64,000 nucleotides of DNA from Streptococcus thoraltensis DSM 12221 (GTDB taxonomy: Bacteria; Bacillota; Bacilli; Lactobacillales; Streptococcaceae): positions 1-64,000 of the forward strand of contig NZ_KB904609.1 in the NCBI RefSeq assembly GCF_000380145.1, in the 5' to 3' direction. The notes beneath the pieces were generated by a model, which was not told the origin of the DNA, did no database searches, and saw nothing but the letters and a program-made list of their open reading frames with translations. Shown piece after piece: positions 35,949 to 50,592 of the stretch. Each line of letters opens with the position of its first letter. Position 1 is the first letter of the stretch. Position numbers and translations under genes: made by a program.

Positions 35949-36724
35949 CAGAGATATCCCAAATCCCATGATTTGTGAGGTTCAGCTAGTTCTACTGGAA
36001 TAGCACCTGCATGGCGCTGCGCTTCTTGACGAAGGATTTCCAAGTGGTTGTCTGGATCAACACCTTCTGGAGCCACAGGTGGCATATGGGTTAGGACGAG
36101 TTTTTTGACACCTGCTTGCACAGCAATCTCACCTGCTTCTTTGCTTGTCAAATGAGCGGGATGCTTTTCATTGCCTTCATAAAGGTAAACATCTGCCAAG
36201 AACAAGTCCGCCCCTTCTACAAAATCTGATAATGCTTCAAAAAATCCTGTATCAGCCGTGAAAAGCAGGATTTGTCCTGTCTCACGCTCGACAATGCGAA
36301 AGGCATAACAGACAACCGGGTGAACCGTCCTGATAAAGGTAATATCAAAAGGCCCAATACTCTGGGTGCCATCAGTGTCGTAGGCAATTCCTTTTGAAAC
36401 ATCTGGCAGGGTTAACTTGTTAAATTCAGACTCATCTTCATTGTGAGCATAGATGGGAAGAACTGTTGGTTCCCATAAATGTTTTGGGTAGAGCTGACGA
36501 TAATGACGCAGAACACCCAAGTCAGCTACATGGTCTGGGTGATAGTGAGAAATCAAGACAGCATCTAAATCCAACGGGCTGATTTCTTTTTCTAATTCAT
36601 TTAAAGCACGTGAACCCGCATCCATAAGCAGTTGGAAGCCATCATGTCCCGTCAATAGATAGGACGTCGTTCCTTCATCTTTATAAGGGTAACCACCCCA
36701 GCATCCAAGCGTTGTAACTTTCAT
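35948..36724 (-). CDS. Metallo-beta-lactamase-fold hydrolase
   Basis: A 258-residue cytoplasmic hydrolase starting MKVTTLGCWGGYPYKDEGTT. The metal-binding motif is SHYHPDHVAD (HxHxDH), with further ligands expected at VHPVVCY, TADTGFF and the late HMPP histidine (VLTHMPPVAP). The family includes RNase Z-like and other phosphoesterases; the substrate is unknown. I choose the ATG at 36724, eight bases after AAAGGTGG. It is translationally coupled to tadA. Confidence 0.85.
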   Translation of the reverse strand: MKVTTLGCWGGYPYKDEGTTSYLLTGHDGFQLLMDAGSRALNELEKEISPLDLDAVLISHYHPDHVADLGVLRHYRQLYPKHLWEPTVLPIYAHNEDESEFNKLTLPDVSKGIAYDTDGTQSIGPFDITFIRTVHPVVCYAFRIVERETGQILLFTADTGFFEALSDFVEGADLFLADVYLYEGNEKHPAHLTSKEAGEIAVQAGVKKLVLTHMPPVAPEGVDPDNHLEILRQEAQRHAGAIPVELAEPHKSWDLGYL

Positions 36725-36809
36725 CTGAAAAACCACCTTTCTCTAACCTTATTATATCAAAAAATCACTTTATGATGAGTTTATCAAAATGGGTTAAATC
36801 CACGTCTTG

Positions 36810-37070
36810 TTAGCAAAAAAGAATATAAAGCGTTACAAGGAGCATGATAATAGAGCCATAACGAATCCACTTGAGATACTTTGGACGCTGATAAACCGCT
36901 ACTGTATCGGGGACTTTAGGAAAAATAGCAAAGCTAAAAAACCAAATGACTTGTCCGATTGTTGCCCAATTATCAATTTTTAAAACAACTCCCATAACTG
37001 CTAAAATAACAACGATTAAACATAAACGGTTGAATTGTTGCCAGAAAGTCCAGTTTTTGATCTTAAACAT
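36810..37070 (-). CDS. Small membrane protein
   Basis: About 86 residues with two or three hydrophobic segments (LCLIVVILAVMGVVL; VIWFFSFAIFPKV; YGSIIMLLVTLYILF). I start at MFKIKNWTFWQQ (37070) because AAGGAGAG precedes it; the longer frame to 37094 has no ribosome site. It follows the nucleotidyltransferase-like gene closely and may be co-transcribed with it. I do not recognise a function. Confidence 0.6.
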   Translation of the reverse strand: MFKIKNWTFWQQFNRLCLIVVILAVMGVVLKIDNWATIGQVIWFFSFAIFPKVPDTVAVYQRPKYLKWIRYGSIIMLLVTLYILFC

Positions 37071-37086
37071 CTTCTCTCCTTCTAGG

Positions 37087-37644
37087 CTAGTCATTAAATA
37101 TTTGAATTTGCGGCCACTTTTGTCGCCAATCTTTCTTAGCCATACGTTCTTGATAAACCCTCATGCGCTTGCTTGATGCTTTAAAATGCGACGTTGGATG
37201 AATCTCAAAACGACTGATAACTTCTAAACCATAGGGAGCAAAAAGTTCCAATTTATTATCGACCAATCGCAGCGCCACTGCTGTTGCTGTTTCTGGGTAT
37301 TTTCTGATAGCATCTCTAGTTGACACATAAGGATCCGTCTCAGGATTATGTCCATGCATATAAACTTGATTTTTGACCTCCCAAGAATAAGCCGGACAAG
37401 CTGCTTTCAAGATGTCTTGAATGGATAGGGTGTGTTGGTAAGATATATCTGGATCATAGAAAACCACATCTAAATCAGTTTCAGAATCAAATCCTGGTCG
37501 ACCACAATGAAGGTTCCAAATATAATTCCGAATTGCCCCAGCTGCTAGCCAAGAATCCTTTAGGTCTAAACCAGCAATAACCCTTAATATGCTCATCATT
37601 TTTTGATCCGATTGAATCACTTTTAGAAATTCTTTCTCTATCAT
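37087..37644 (-). CDS. Nucleotidyltransferase-family protein
   Basis: A 185-residue protein with a nucleotidyltransferase-type core: LAAGAIRNYIWNLHCGRPGF and ETDLDVVFYDPD, where the paired acidic residues (DLDVVF) would bind metal. It resembles the NTP_transf_6/DUF925 group found in many Firmicutes; no substrate is established. The start MIEKEFLKVIQSDQK looks natural and the length is normal. A small membrane protein gene follows. Confidence 0.8.
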   Translation of the reverse strand: MIEKEFLKVIQSDQKMMSILRVIAGLDLKDSWLAAGAIRNYIWNLHCGRPGFDSETDLDVVFYDPDISYQHTLSIQDILKAACPAYSWEVKNQVYMHGHNPETDPYVSTRDAIRKYPETATAVALRLVDNKLELFAPYGLEVISRFEIHPTSHFKASSKRMRVYQERMAKKDWRQKWPQIQIFND

Positions 37645-37693
37645 GATTCTATTATATCAAAAAGCCTTGACAGGATTGCCAAGACTTGTCATG

Positions 37694-39643
<1,950 letters not shown>

Positions 39644-39718
39644 TCAGGGCATGTTCATTTTGAAATCAAAACGAACACTTTTCCTTTCTGTTTTACGTTA
39701 ATGATTTTTATCGACTTA

Positions 39719-40981
39719 TTAGAAGAAGGCTCTCATGATGTCATTCCAGGTTACAGCAATCATCAAGATCACCATAATACCGACACCAGCTAGCGTGATA
39801 TAAGTTTCAACTTCTTGGCTGAGTGGCTTGCGGCGGATGGCTTCAATGATATTGATAAAAATTTTACCGCCATCAAGAGCTGGAATGGGGATCAGATTAA
39901 AAATACCCAAGTTGATAGACAGCATTGCCATCAATGATAAAATGCTAAGCAATCCATTCTTGGCAGCTTGATTGGACATCTGATACATGGCAACAGGACC
40001 ACCTAGTTTATTCAAGCTAAAGTTGGTAATCAAGTTTTTTAGAGCACGAACGATGATGGTCGCACCTTTCCAAGATTCCTGAAGTCCACCAGCAATTTTA
40101 TCCATAAATCTTGTCTTTAAGCCTGGCATGACACCTATGAGGTAGGTTCCATTTGACTTTTTCGGACTGATTTGAAGTTTGCGCTCTTTGCCTTCAGCTG
40201 TGGCTACCAAAACATCAATACGCCCATCTTTTTTCAAGTGACGTGTATTCTTTTCAACAGCTTTTGTCAAATCTTTCCAATTAGATACTTGCATTGAGCC
40301 AATTTGCAAAATACGATCTCCGTTTTGAACACCAGCTACCTGCATAGCACCACCATCTGTCACTCGAACTTGGTTGCTATCCTGATTTGGAGCCCCACCT
40401 TGGACAAACATCATAACAATAAATACCAGAGCTCCTAAAATGAAGTTGTTCATTGGACCAGCAAAATTGGTCATCATGCGTCCCCAAACAGTCGCATTTT
40501 GGTACTGGACATCAAGGGGAGCAATGCGAACCTCTGTTCCGTCTTCTTCGATGATTGTAGCGTCGTGATCAACTGAATAGGTTCTCGTTTCATCTAGGAC
40601 AAGACCTGTAATAGTAAGTTTGTCTTCCAAGTCATAATCTGTAACATTCATGGGAAGACTTGTCTGCTCTAGATGTTTCTGAGATAGATTTATCCGCTTC
40701 ACCAGTCCATCTTTATTCAGTGTTAGTGTAATTGGTGTACCCGTTTTTATTTCAGTCGTATCATCTCCCCAACCAGCCATTCTGACATAACCGCCTAAAG
40801 GGAGGGCTCGAATGGTATATGCCGTACCATCTTTACCTATATGGGCAAAAATTTTAGGTCCCATACCGACTGCGAATTCACGGACTAAAATACCAGATTT
40901 TTTGGCAAAATAGAAGTGACCAAACTCATGAACAACAACTAAAATCCCAAAAATAACAATAAAAGCTAATAATCCCTGCAT
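39719..40981 (-). CDS. rseP: Site-2 intramembrane zinc protease RseP/Eep
   Basis: A membrane metalloprotease that cleaves remnant signal peptides and membrane regulators within the bilayer. In Gram-positive cocci the Eep homologue releases peptide pheromones from lipoprotein signal peptides. The zinc motif HEFGH is in [16 protein letters not shown], and the second-site motif [14 protein letters not shown] supplies the Asp ligand. A PDZ-like domain ([20 protein letters not shown]) lies between. 420 residues, four membrane segments. It lies 20 bases downstream of cdsA. Confidence 0.93.
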   Translation of the reverse strand: MQGLLAFIVIFGILVVVHEFGHFYFAKKSGILVREFAVGMGPKIFAHIGKDGTAYTIRALPLGGYVRMAGWGDDTTEIKTGTPITLTLNKDGLVKRINLSQKHLEQTSLPMNVTDYDLEDKLTITGLVLDETRTYSVDHDATIIEEDGTEVRIAPLDVQYQNATVWGRMMTNFAGPMNNFILGALVFIVMMFVQGGAPNQDSNQVRVTDGGAMQVAGVQNGDRILQIGSMQVSNWKDLTKAVEKNTRHLKKDGRIDVLVATAEGKERKLQISPKKSNGTYLIGVMPGLKTRFMDKIAGGLQESWKGATIIVRALKNLITNFSLNKLGGPVAMYQMSNQAAKNGLLSILSLMAMLSINLGIFNLIPIPALDGGKIFINIIEAIRRKPLSQEVETYITLAGVGIMVILMIAVTWNDIMRAFF

Positions 40982-41001
40982 AAGACTTACTCCTTTTCAG
41001 T

Positions 41002-41796
41002 CTAAAATAGTCCAAATAAGTGCATGATCGGAAAGACAAAGATCATACTATCAAAGCGATCGAGAATTCCTCCGTGTCCAGGAATAAGATTACCAGAATC
41101 CTTCACTGAAAAACGACGTTTGATGGCACTTTCCACTAAATCACCGAATTGCGCAAAAATGCTAAAGACGGCGACTAAAATAAGCATAACGAAGAAATGA
41201 TGTGGCGCATAAACATCTTTATCAAAGAGCATAAAGAATAAAGAAACCACTACTGCAGATAGGATACCGCCTAAGCTGCCTTCGATTGTCTTGTTTGGAG
41301 ATACTTTGGGAAGTAATTTTCGCTGTCCGAATCGACGCCCAATTAAGTAAGCACCTGTATCGGTAGCCCAAACAATAAACAAGGCTAAGAAAACTTTGTC
41401 TAAACCAGCCATTCGAGCATTAACTAGATTTTGAAAACCAATCCCGACATATAAGCTAGAAAGCATGGGAAAAGCTGCATCATCAAAAGCATACGTATCG
41501 CTTGCAATAACTGTTCCCGCTAAGATGAAGAACATGACCAAACCAAAGATAGTAAAGCTACCATCGACAGGTAAGAATGTTAGGTAATTTTGTAGAGGGA
41601 CGACTAGTGAAAATGCTGCCAGCATTGCCAATACTCCCTCGAACGAAAAGACTTCCAATCGTCTCATGCGGAGAAGTTCCGAAACAGCAATCATGGCTAG
41701 AACACCAATAAATAACTGAAAGGGCAAATCTCCAATCAACAAGAAGGGAACAAAGACTGCTAAGGCAATAGCTCCCCAAATCACACGTTGTTTCAT
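41002..41796 (-). CDS. cdsA: Phosphatidate cytidylyltransferase
   Basis: Makes CDP-diacylglycerol from phosphatidic acid and CTP, the branch point for membrane phospholipids. The 264-residue protein has about eight membrane segments and the family signature SAIKRRFSVKDSGNLIPGHG followed by GILDRFDS. It starts 18 bases downstream of uppS and precedes rseP in the same operon. Confidence 0.95.
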   Translation of the reverse strand: MKQRVIWGAIALAVFVPFLLIGDLPFQLFIGVLAMIAVSELLRMRRLEVFSFEGVLAMLAAFSLVVPLQNYLTFLPVDGSFTIFGLVMFFILAGTVIASDTYAFDDAAFPMLSSLYVGIGFQNLVNARMAGLDKVFLALFIVWATDTGAYLIGRRFGQRKLLPKVSPNKTIEGSLGGILSAVVVSLFFMLFDKDVYAPHHFFVMLILVAVFSIFAQFGDLVESAIKRRFSVKDSGNLIPGHGGILDRFDSMIFVFPIMHLFGLF

Positions 41797-41814
41797 TAAA
41801 AATTCCTTTCTGGA

Positions 41815-42564
41815 TTACAGGCCACCAAATCGACGGTGCCTGCGGTTATAATCTGAAATAGCTTCTTTAAGGGCAGATTCATCAAAATCTGGCCACAGCT
41901 TATTAGTGAAATAGAGCTCACTGTAGGCAATCTGCCAAGGGAGAAAATTACTTGTGCGCAACTCTCCACTTGTACGAATGACCAAGTCAGGGTCACGATA
42001 TAGGTACGGCAGATGACTGGTCATCAAGTGTCCTGATATGAGATCTTCAGTAATATCACCAGGATTTAAGCGAGCATCTAAAACTTCCTGAGCTATTTCA
42101 CGAACGGTTTCCACAATCTCTGCTCTACCGCCATAATTAAGAGCAAAATTAAGGACCAGTCCAGAATTATGTCTCGTTTTCTCTAATGCTTTTTCAAGAG
42201 CTGCAAGTGTCTCTTTAGGTAGGCGATGACGCTCTCCAATCATCTGAATACGAACATTATTCTTGTGCAATTCTGGAACATATTTATCAAAGAATTCGAC
42301 CGGAAGATTCATGATAAATTTCACCTCATCTTCTGGACGCGACCAGTTTTCTGTCGAGAAAGCATAAACTGTCAAAACTTTGACACCTAACTCAGAAGCA
42401 GCAATCGTGACTTTTTGCAAAGCATTCATCCCTGCCTTATGCCCCATGACTCTTGGTTGGAGACGTTTTTTAGCCCAACGACCATTGCCATCCATAATAA
42501 TCCCAATATGTTTCGGAATCTTGTCAAGAATCAATTCCGTATTTTTTCGTTTTAATCCAAACAT
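41815..42564 (-). CDS. uppS: Undecaprenyl diphosphate synthase (cis-prenyltransferase)
   Basis: Elongates farnesyl diphosphate to undecaprenyl diphosphate, the lipid carrier for peptidoglycan and wall polysaccharides. The catalytic Asp is in HIGIIMDGNGRWAKKR, followed by KAGMNALQKV, YAFSTENWSRP and the C-terminal RTSGELRTSNFLPWQ. 249 residues, normal length. First gene of uppS-cdsA-rseP-proS; its product feeds the RgpG/TagO-type enzyme encoded at 15.3-16.5 kb. Confidence 0.95.
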   Translation of the reverse strand: MFGLKRKNTELILDKIPKHIGIIMDGNGRWAKKRLQPRVMGHKAGMNALQKVTIAASELGVKVLTVYAFSTENWSRPEDEVKFIMNLPVEFFDKYVPELHKNNVRIQMIGERHRLPKETLAALEKALEKTRHNSGLVLNFALNYGGRAEIVETVREIAQEVLDARLNPGDITEDLISGHLMTSHLPYLYRDPDLVIRTSGELRTSNFLPWQIAYSELYFTNKLWPDFDESALKEAISDYNRRHRRFGGL

Positions 42565-42655
42565 CTGTCTTCCTTCATCAAAGCATAATCATCTTATTTT
42601 ACCATATTTTAAGCCTATTTAGCCATGTTTTATATCATCCTTCTCGAGAAATGCT

Positions 42656-42752
42656 GATCTTCAATGAAAATCAGACTAGGCGACACAGATAGCAGATAAA
42701 TCTGATTTCCATCAAGTCAAGAGTGTTTTAATTTACTGTTCACTGAATAGTA
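42656..42752 (+). repeat. Degenerate family A miniature element A6
   Basis: CTCAATGAAAATCAGACTAG, then GCGACACAGATAGCAGATAA, then a poorly matching right end. The right terminal repeat has decayed, so the boundary is uncertain. Confidence 0.55.
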
Positions 42753-42780
42753 ATCTAGCAAATCATGTGACTTATCCTTG

Positions 42781-42886
42781 TATAGTCTTTAGAATTTCCT
42801 TTAAGACATCGTCACTTTCGACTTGCCCTACTCAAGTACTGTCCACGTCTCAATTCCTTGTCTCAAAGTTAATTCATTTGACTATA
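42781..42886. repeat. Family B miniature element B6 (uninterrupted)
   Basis: TATAGTCTTTAGAATTTCCT to AGTTAATTCATTTGACTATA, 106 bp, with the unoccupied centre CCCTACTCAAGTACTGTCC. It lies about 29 bp from A6 but is not interrupted by it. Confidence 0.8.
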
Positions 42887-42891
42887 AAAAT

Positions 42892-42938
42892 AAAAAAAGC
42901 GACAAAAGATAAGTTTTTTTAAAACCACTTTTGTCACC
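42892..42938 (-). terminator. Terminator downstream of yajC
   Basis: Stem GACAAAAG/CTTTTGTC (42901-42908 with 42928-42935), followed on the minus strand by GCTTTTTTTATTTT. Confidence 0.75.
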
Positions 42939-43015
42939 ATTAGATTAATATATTGCTAAGATCATTAGCGTCTTCAATCCAGCCAATAGACTTTCTAGTC
43001 ATCACGCAATACAAA

Positions 43016-43357
43016 TTAGCTTGGTTCAATTGCTGAATCTTCTGCCATATCAGTTTTTACTGCTGGCTCATTAACAAGTCCGATTTCACCTGGAATATCT
43101 CCAACTTTTGTCACCACGCGCTTGATAGCTGATAATTCAAATGTTAGATACACTCCATCAATATCAAGAACAATTTTTTGTTCCGCACGATTGACTTCAT
43201 CAACGACTCCATAAAGACCACCGATGGTAACAACTTCGTCACCTTTAGTGAGGGCATTCATTTGATCTTGACGCTGTTTAGCTGCTTTTTTCTGTTGACG
43301 AGTTGTCAAATACATCATCCCCGCCATGATAACGACCATAATTAGTAATGTTGGCAT
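43016..43357 (-). CDS. yajC: Preprotein translocase-associated subunit YajC
   Basis: A single-pass membrane protein associated with the Sec translocase. One N-terminal membrane segment (TLLIMVVIMAGMMYLTTR) is followed by a charged stretch (QQKKAAKQRQDQMNAL) and the conserved core LTKGDEVVTIGGLYGVVDEV. 113 residues. Terminators before and after it suggest it is a single-gene unit, between the thioredoxin-like gene and uppS. Confidence 0.9.
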   Translation of the reverse strand: MPTLLIMVVIMAGMMYLTTRQQKKAAKQRQDQMNALTKGDEVVTIGGLYGVVDEVNRAEQKIVLDIDGVYLTFELSAIKRVVTKVGDIPGEIGLVNEPAVKTDMAEDSAIEPS

Positions 43358-43397
43358 CCTTATTCTCCTCCAAGTATAGATTACTTACCATTATAGT

Positions 43398-43427
43398 AAA
43401 AAAAGAGCCAACAAACAAGGTTAGCTC
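43398..43427 (-). terminator. Terminator of the thioredoxin-like gene
   Basis: GAGCCAAC/GTTAGCTC stem, with TTTTTTTAC following on the minus strand. Confidence 0.7.
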
Positions 43428-43455
43428 GCTATTCTTTTAAAATCAGCCTAAAGTC

Positions 43456-43791
43456 TTAGCCAATAAAGTCAAGAATTTCTTCTTCAGAAAGTGATGAATC
43501 GCAAATCACACGTACTTGACCATTTTCAGCCACAAGAAGACCTGGAACAGTCTTAATACCATATTTATCACGGAGGGCTTGGATGTTGTCACCTTGTGAA
43601 AAATCTTCCGAGTGGAGATAATTGACGCTTAGACGATTATCCTTAGCAACCTTAGTTAATTTTGGCTCAAAACGTTGACAGTATGGACACGTTGGTCGAC
43701 CAATAAAAAGAATGAACTTTTCTTGATTCTTGATAGCATCCTCAGCAGCCACTGCTGAAATAGGGTTAAAAGCTGATGCAAATTCTGACAT
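43456..43791 (-). CDS. Thioredoxin-fold protein (bacteriocin transport accessory type)
   Basis: A 111-residue thioredoxin-like protein with the redox motif CPYC (Cys35-Cys38, in GRPTCPYCQRF) and the cis-proline region KTVPGLLVAENG. The sequence resembles bacteriocin transport accessory proteins of Gram-positive cocci, although no bacteriocin genes are nearby. It has no signal peptide, so it should act in the cytoplasm on disulfides. Terminators isolate it on both sides. Confidence 0.82.
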   Translation of the reverse strand: MSEFASAFNPISAVAAEDAIKNQEKFILFIGRPTCPYCQRFEPKLTKVAKDNRLSVNYLHSEDFSQGDNIQALRDKYGIKTVPGLLVAENGQVRVICDSSLSEEEILDFIG

Positions 43792-43833
43792 GTTAAATCC
43801 TCACTTTACTTAGTTTTCCTACATTTTACACCT

Positions 43834-43877
43834 AAAAAAGAAGAGATTCAATTATCTGAAACGAGTCTCTTCTTTTT
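43834..43877 (-). terminator. Terminator of galKTE
   Basis: AAAAAAGAAGAGA/TCTCTTCTTTTT stem with a 19-base loop, 21 bases beyond the galE stop. The flanking A and T runs allow function in both directions. Confidence 0.8.
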
Positions 43878-43897
43878 CTTGTCACTATTTATTTTGG

Positions 43898-44893
43898 CTA
43901 ATCATCATAACCATGCGGATGGTTTGAGTGCCATGCCCAAGCTGTTTCGATGATTTTGTCGATATTATCAAATTGTGGTTGCCAGCCAAGAACCTCACGC
44001 GCTTTGCTTGATTCTGCAATTAGGCTGTCCGGATCACCTGGACGACGAGCTGCCATTTCAAGTGGAATCTCCTTGCCTGTCACACGGCGAGCCGCTTCAA
44101 CGATTTCAAGATTTGAAAATCCTGTTGATGAACCAAGGTTAAAGGCAGTTGATTCCTTGCCTTCACGGAGATACTTCACTGCTAAAAGGTGGGCATCAGC
44201 CAAGTCAAATGGGTGGACGTAGTCACGGACATTAGTCCCATCTTTAGTGTCATAATCCGATCCAAAGATTGAAATTTTCTCCCGTTGACCAAGAGCGACT
44301 TGAAGCACAATAGGCAAGAGATGAGTTTCTGGACGATGGTCTTCACCGATAGAACCGTCTGGCTTATCACCAGCAACATTGAAGTAACGAAGAGGCACAA
44401 ACTTGATACCATAAGCTTGATCCGCCCACTTCATAATCGACTCCATCATGAGTTTGCTTTCACCGTATGGGTTAATAGGTCTCTGCGGTGTGGTTTCTTT
44501 AATTGGCAATTCTTCTGGAATACCGTAGGTAGCCGCTGTTGAAGAAAAGACGATATTTTTCACGCCACATTCATTCATGACTTCTAAGAGTTTGACCATG
44601 CCAACTGTGTTGTTATCAAAGTATTTCAAAGGATCTGCCATGGATTCTGCAACTAGTGAGAAAGCTGCAAAGTGGATAACGGCATCAATGTCAGGATTTT
44701 CCTTAAAGACTTGACGCATAAAATCTTGATCAGCCAAGTTACCTTCATAAAACTTAGCTTTTGGATGAACAGCTGCACGATGCCCTGTCACCAAATTATC
44801 CACAACAATAACGTTTTCATCTGTTGTTTCTACCAAACGATCGACCATGTGAGAGCCAATATAACCAGCTCCACCTAAAACTAATATTCCCAT
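43898..44893 (-). CDS. galE: UDP-glucose 4-epimerase
   Basis: Interconverts UDP-galactose and UDP-glucose, the final step of the Leloir pathway. The NAD-binding motif is [10 protein letters not shown] and the catalytic YxxxK is in [12 protein letters not shown]. The 331-residue length is normal, and the sequence also has the [15 protein letters not shown] segment of GalE enzymes. It follows galT by 15 bases and is the last gene of galK-galT-galE. Confidence 0.94.
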   Translation of the reverse strand: MGILVLGGAGYIGSHMVDRLVETTDENVIVVDNLVTGHRAAVHPKAKFYEGNLADQDFMRQVFKENPDIDAVIHFAAFSLVAESMADPLKYFDNNTVGMVKLLEVMNECGVKNIVFSSTAATYGIPEELPIKETTPQRPINPYGESKLMMESIMKWADQAYGIKFVPLRYFNVAGDKPDGSIGEDHRPETHLLPIVLQVALGQREKISIFGSDYDTKDGTNVRDYVHPFDLADAHLLAVKYLREGKESTAFNLGSSTGFSNLEIVEAARRVTGKEIPLEMAARRPGDPDSLIAESSKAREVLGWQPQFDNIDKIIETAWAWHSNHPHGYDD

Positions 44894-44908
44894 AATTCCC
44901 CTATCTTT

Positions 44909-46375
44909 CTAAACTTCGACAATACCAATACTTTCCACAAAACGCATAAAGTCTGCTTGATTTTTATAGACGCCTGCATCTTCTAAAACTCGTGCAAAGG
45001 TGTGTCCCACTGCTTGATAGACAATTTCTTGCACGTTTTCTGGACTGACTTCTGGGTGTTCATCTTTCAACTGGTCAGCCCAGTTTTTATGATAGTCTGC
45101 TATTTCATTGTACTGGTTGAGGAGGTATTTTTCAACTTCTAAAAGTTCGTCTTTGAGTCTCGGTGGCAAGATAGCCAGACCCATAACTTCAATCAAACCG
45201 ATATTTTCTTTTTTGATATGTTGAACATCGGCATGAGGATGATAGATGCCATCTGGATGTTCTGGTGACGTGTGATTGTCACGCAAAACCAAATCCAATT
45301 GGAAACGACCATTTTTACGACGAGCAATAGGCGTGATTGTGTGATGTGGTGTGTCACCTGTGTAGGCGATAATCTCTGCCTTACTATCACTATAATCGCG
45401 CCAAGCTAAACGAATCTGCTCTGCCAAGGCTACCAAATCTGCTTTGCTATCTGCAGTTAAGCGCAACACCGACATGGGCCAATTAACAATACCAGCTTCA
45501 ATCCTTTCAAATCCTTTAAATGTGAAGGATTTGACTGTTTCTGCCACTTCCATCGGAAAAACGTGACGACCTGCTTGATAGTGATTATGAGTCAAGATAG
45601 AACCACCAACAATTGGCAGGTCTGCATTTGATCCGACAAAATACCCCGGTAGCAAATCAACAATATCCAAAAGTTGTTCAAAGGTTTTTTGACTAATGAC
45701 CATGGGCACATGTTGCGTATTTAAAACGATGCTATGCTCATTAAAGTAGGCATAAGGTGAATACTGGAAGCCCCATTCTTCGTCGCCTAAGGGTAAGCGA
45801 ATAATACGGTGATTGGCGCGTGCGGGATGATCCAAGCGTCCCTGATAACCTTCATTTTCCATACAGAGTTGACATTTGGGATAACTAGAACTTTTCATGA
45901 GCTTTGCCGCAGCGATAGCTTTAGGATCCTTCTCAGGCTTTGATAAATTGATGGTGATTTCTAAATCGCCGTATTTAGATGGGGTTTTAAAGGCGATATT
46001 TTTGGAAATAGCTGCCAACTTGATGTAGTCATTTCTTTGAGAAAGGGCGTAAAAGTCAGCGATAGCTTTTTCTGGTGATTGTTCATAAGTTTCCCAAAAG
46101 TTTTTGTTGACCTTGCTTGGAATAGGTGTGATAAAATTCATCAATTCAGCACCCAGAGAGTCTCTTTCTTCAAGCAGAGCACCTACTTTGCCGTTTGCCA
46201 CAGCCAAGTCAAGCAAGTCTTCCTTCAAATCAATCAAGGTCTTTGACTGACTGTCAGGATTTCCACTAACCTCACCAACGAGGGCTAAAACGCGATTAAA
46301 AAGGTAAAGGGCATCTTGTTCAGTATAGTCGCCAAGTTCAATGACCTTGGCAACAAATGCATCAATAACTGTCAT
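44909..46375 (-). CDS. galT: Galactose-1-phosphate uridylyltransferase (Firmicute type)
   Basis: Transfers UMP from UDP-glucose to galactose-1-phosphate. At 488 residues it belongs to the long Firmicute class, distinct from the roughly 350-residue enterobacterial enzyme. Recognisable regions are [40 protein letters not shown] and [20 protein letters not shown], containing histidines expected for catalysis. It starts three bases after the galK stop, so translation is likely coupled. Confidence 0.93.
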   Translation of the reverse strand: MTVIDAFVAKVIELGDYTEQDALYLFNRVLALVGEVSGNPDSQSKTLIDLKEDLLDLAVANGKVGALLEERDSLGAELMNFITPIPSKVNKNFWETYEQSPEKAIADFYALSQRNDYIKLAAISKNIAFKTPSKYGDLEITINLSKPEKDPKAIAAAKLMKSSSYPKCQLCMENEGYQGRLDHPARANHRIIRLPLGDEEWGFQYSPYAYFNEHSIVLNTQHVPMVISQKTFEQLLDIVDLLPGYFVGSNADLPIVGGSILTHNHYQAGRHVFPMEVAETVKSFTFKGFERIEAGIVNWPMSVLRLTADSKADLVALAEQIRLAWRDYSDSKAEIIAYTGDTPHHTITPIARRKNGRFQLDLVLRDNHTSPEHPDGIYHPHADVQHIKKENIGLIEVMGLAILPPRLKDELLEVEKYLLNQYNEIADYHKNWADQLKDEHPEVSPENVQEIVYQAVGHTFARVLEDAGVYKNQADFMRFVESIGIVEV

Positions 46376-46378
46376 GAT

Positions 46379-47551
46379 TTACTTTCTTTCTAGAACGTGT
46401 GAACCACCGGCAATCTCAGCGATGTAAAATTCAGGGGCATAACCAACAACCTCGGTGTAGATTTTACCAACATTTTCTTTAAAATCATCTACCTTATCTT
46501 TGGCAACAATGGCAATTCCACAACCGCCAAAACCTGCTCCTGTCATTCGAGCTCCTAAGACACCTTCTTGCTCCCAAGCTGTGTGTGCCAGAGTATCTAA
46601 TTCGAGACCTGTCACTTGGTAGTCGTGTTCGAGTGACACGTGTGAAGCGTTGATGAGACGTCCAAAACTTTGCAAATCACCTGAAACTAGGGCCTCTTTA
46701 GCGTTAAGCGTGCGTTGATTTTCAAGAACGGCGTGGCGGGCACGTTTAAGACGGTTTTCATCTTTGATGAGATAGGCGTACTGGTCGAAGGTGTCAGCAT
46801 CCAATTCGCCAAGAGTCTGAATATCCAATTCTTTATTTAACTCTTCAACCGCTTTTTCGCATTCAGAACGTCGTTCGTTATATTTAGAATCCGCTAATTC
46901 ACGGCGTTTGTTGGTGTTCATGATGACAATGACATTGTCTCCAAGATCAAGTGGTACAAGGTCATATTCTAGCGTATTGGTGTCTAGGTAGATAGCTTTT
47001 TTATCTGCACCCATACCAATGGCAAACTGATCCATGATACCTGAATTGACACCGATAAAGTCATTTTCCGTTTGTTTACCAATTTTTACTAAATCAAGAC
47101 GATCTAAGTTCAAGCCAAAGAGTTCTTCTACGACTATCCCTGTCAAAAGCTCCAAAGATGCTGATGAAGAAAGCCCTGAACCATTAGGAATATTGCCATA
47201 GACGTAAAGCTCAAAGCCAGTATCAATGGTGTGACCAGCTTCTTGTAAGAATTTGATGACACCTTTAGGGTAGTTAGTCCAATAATCTGCTTTATCAAAG
47301 ACCAAATCATTCAAATCGACTTCAATAATACCTAAATCATCAAAGTTAGCTGAATAAAAGCGTAATGTCTTGTCGTCACGCTTACGAGCAGCCCCGTAGG
47401 TTCCTAAGGTAATAGCCGCTGGAAACACATGACCGCCATTGTAATCGGTGTGTTCGCCAATCAAATTAATACGACCTGGTGAAAAGAAGGTTGCATCAGC
47501 TTTCATACCAAAAATGTCAGTAAAAGCCTGCTTTAAATCTTGTGATTTCAT
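46379..47551 (-). CDS. galK: Galactokinase
   Basis: Phosphorylates galactose at C1 using ATP. The galactose-binding signature [15 protein letters not shown], the GHMP kinase motif [16 protein letters not shown] and the C-terminal [12 protein letters not shown] are present. 390 residues. First gene of the minus-strand galKTE operon, divergent from the LacI-type regulator. The ribosome site is AAAGGAG. Confidence 0.95.
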   Translation of the reverse strand: MKSQDLKQAFTDIFGMKADATFFSPGRINLIGEHTDYNGGHVFPAAITLGTYGAARKRDDKTLRFYSANFDDLGIIEVDLNDLVFDKADYWTNYPKGVIKFLQEAGHTIDTGFELYVYGNIPNGSGLSSSASLELLTGIVVEELFGLNLDRLDLVKIGKQTENDFIGVNSGIMDQFAIGMGADKKAIYLDTNTLEYDLVPLDLGDNVIVIMNTNKRRELADSKYNERRSECEKAVEELNKELDIQTLGELDADTFDQYAYLIKDENRLKRARHAVLENQRTLNAKEALVSGDLQSFGRLINASHVSLEHDYQVTGLELDTLAHTAWEQEGVLGARMTGAGFGGCGIAIVAKDKVDDFKENVGKIYTEVVGYAPEFYIAEIAGGSHVLERK

Positions 47552-47583
47552 GTGAGAGTCTCCTTTTATGATTTCTTGATTTT

Positions 47584-47612
47584 ATTGTAATCTTAGCCAG
47601 ATGGCTTTACAA
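47584..47612 (-). promoter_or_regulatory. galKTE promoter with palindrome in the spacer
   Basis: Minus strand: TTGTAA (47607-47612), 17 bases, TACAAT (47584-47589). The spacer contains AGCCAGATGGCT (47595-47606), a 12-bp dyad well placed for a repressor. Confidence 0.7.
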
Positions 47613-47613
47613 T

Positions 47614-47635
47614 ATTTTTACTAAATTTTTACTAA
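47614..47635. promoter_or_regulatory. Tandem 11-bp direct repeats between galK and galR
   Basis: ATTTTTACTAA occurs twice without a gap, just upstream of the galKTE -35. It could bind a regulator or curve the DNA in the divergent control region. Confidence 0.4.
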
Positions 47636-47650
47636 TTCCATCTTGAATTT

Positions 47651-48688
<1,038 letters not shown>

Positions 48689-48717
48689 GGCAGTATATTA
48701 TACAAAATGAGATATAA

Positions 48718-48770
48718 CAAAAAGAACAAGCCAGCACTCTTTTGCTCAGAACGCTGACTTATTCTTTTTT
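48718..48770 (+). terminator. Terminator of galR
   Basis: GAACAAGCCAGC/GCTGACTTATTC, a 12-bp stem with two mismatches, followed by TTTTTTATAG. Confidence 0.6.
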
Positions 48771-48793
48771 ATAGTATCACCATCGACCTAGTG

Positions 48794-48823
48794 AGGATGG
48801 CAAAAATAATTTTTTGCCATCCT
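48794..48823. terminator. Perfect 13-bp hairpin between galR and dexB
   Basis: AGGATGGCAAAAA and TTTTTGCCATCCT around TAAT. The A/T runs are inside the stem; no external U-run follows, so its role is uncertain. Confidence 0.5.
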
Positions 48824-48894
48824 GTCATGATCGTAAGTGCTCCATCACAGGGTACCTAGTCTTCCTCTCAATCCCCCAGTATACTGTTAATCGA

Positions 48895-48932
48895 AAACAT
48901 TCCAGAGTTAATCCGAACCTTGGAATGTTTTT
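48895..48932 (-). terminator. Terminator of dexB (possibly bidirectional)
   Basis: AAAACATTCCA/TGGAATGTTTTT stem, about 35 bases past the dexB stop. T runs exist on both strands. Confidence 0.7.
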
Positions 48933-48966
48933 CAATATACCTCGTTATGGGACGCTTACTTATGAT

Positions 48967-50589
<1,623 letters not shown>

Positions 50590-50592
50590 TTA

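Noticed and set aside
42671..42691. Possible insertion of A6 into B6
   Set aside because: A6 ends about 29 bp before B6 and B6 is complete, so they are neighbours rather than nested.
43456..43791. Bacteriocin locus suggested by the accessory-type thioredoxin
   Set aside because: No leader peptide with double glycine, immunity protein or export ABC gene is nearby.
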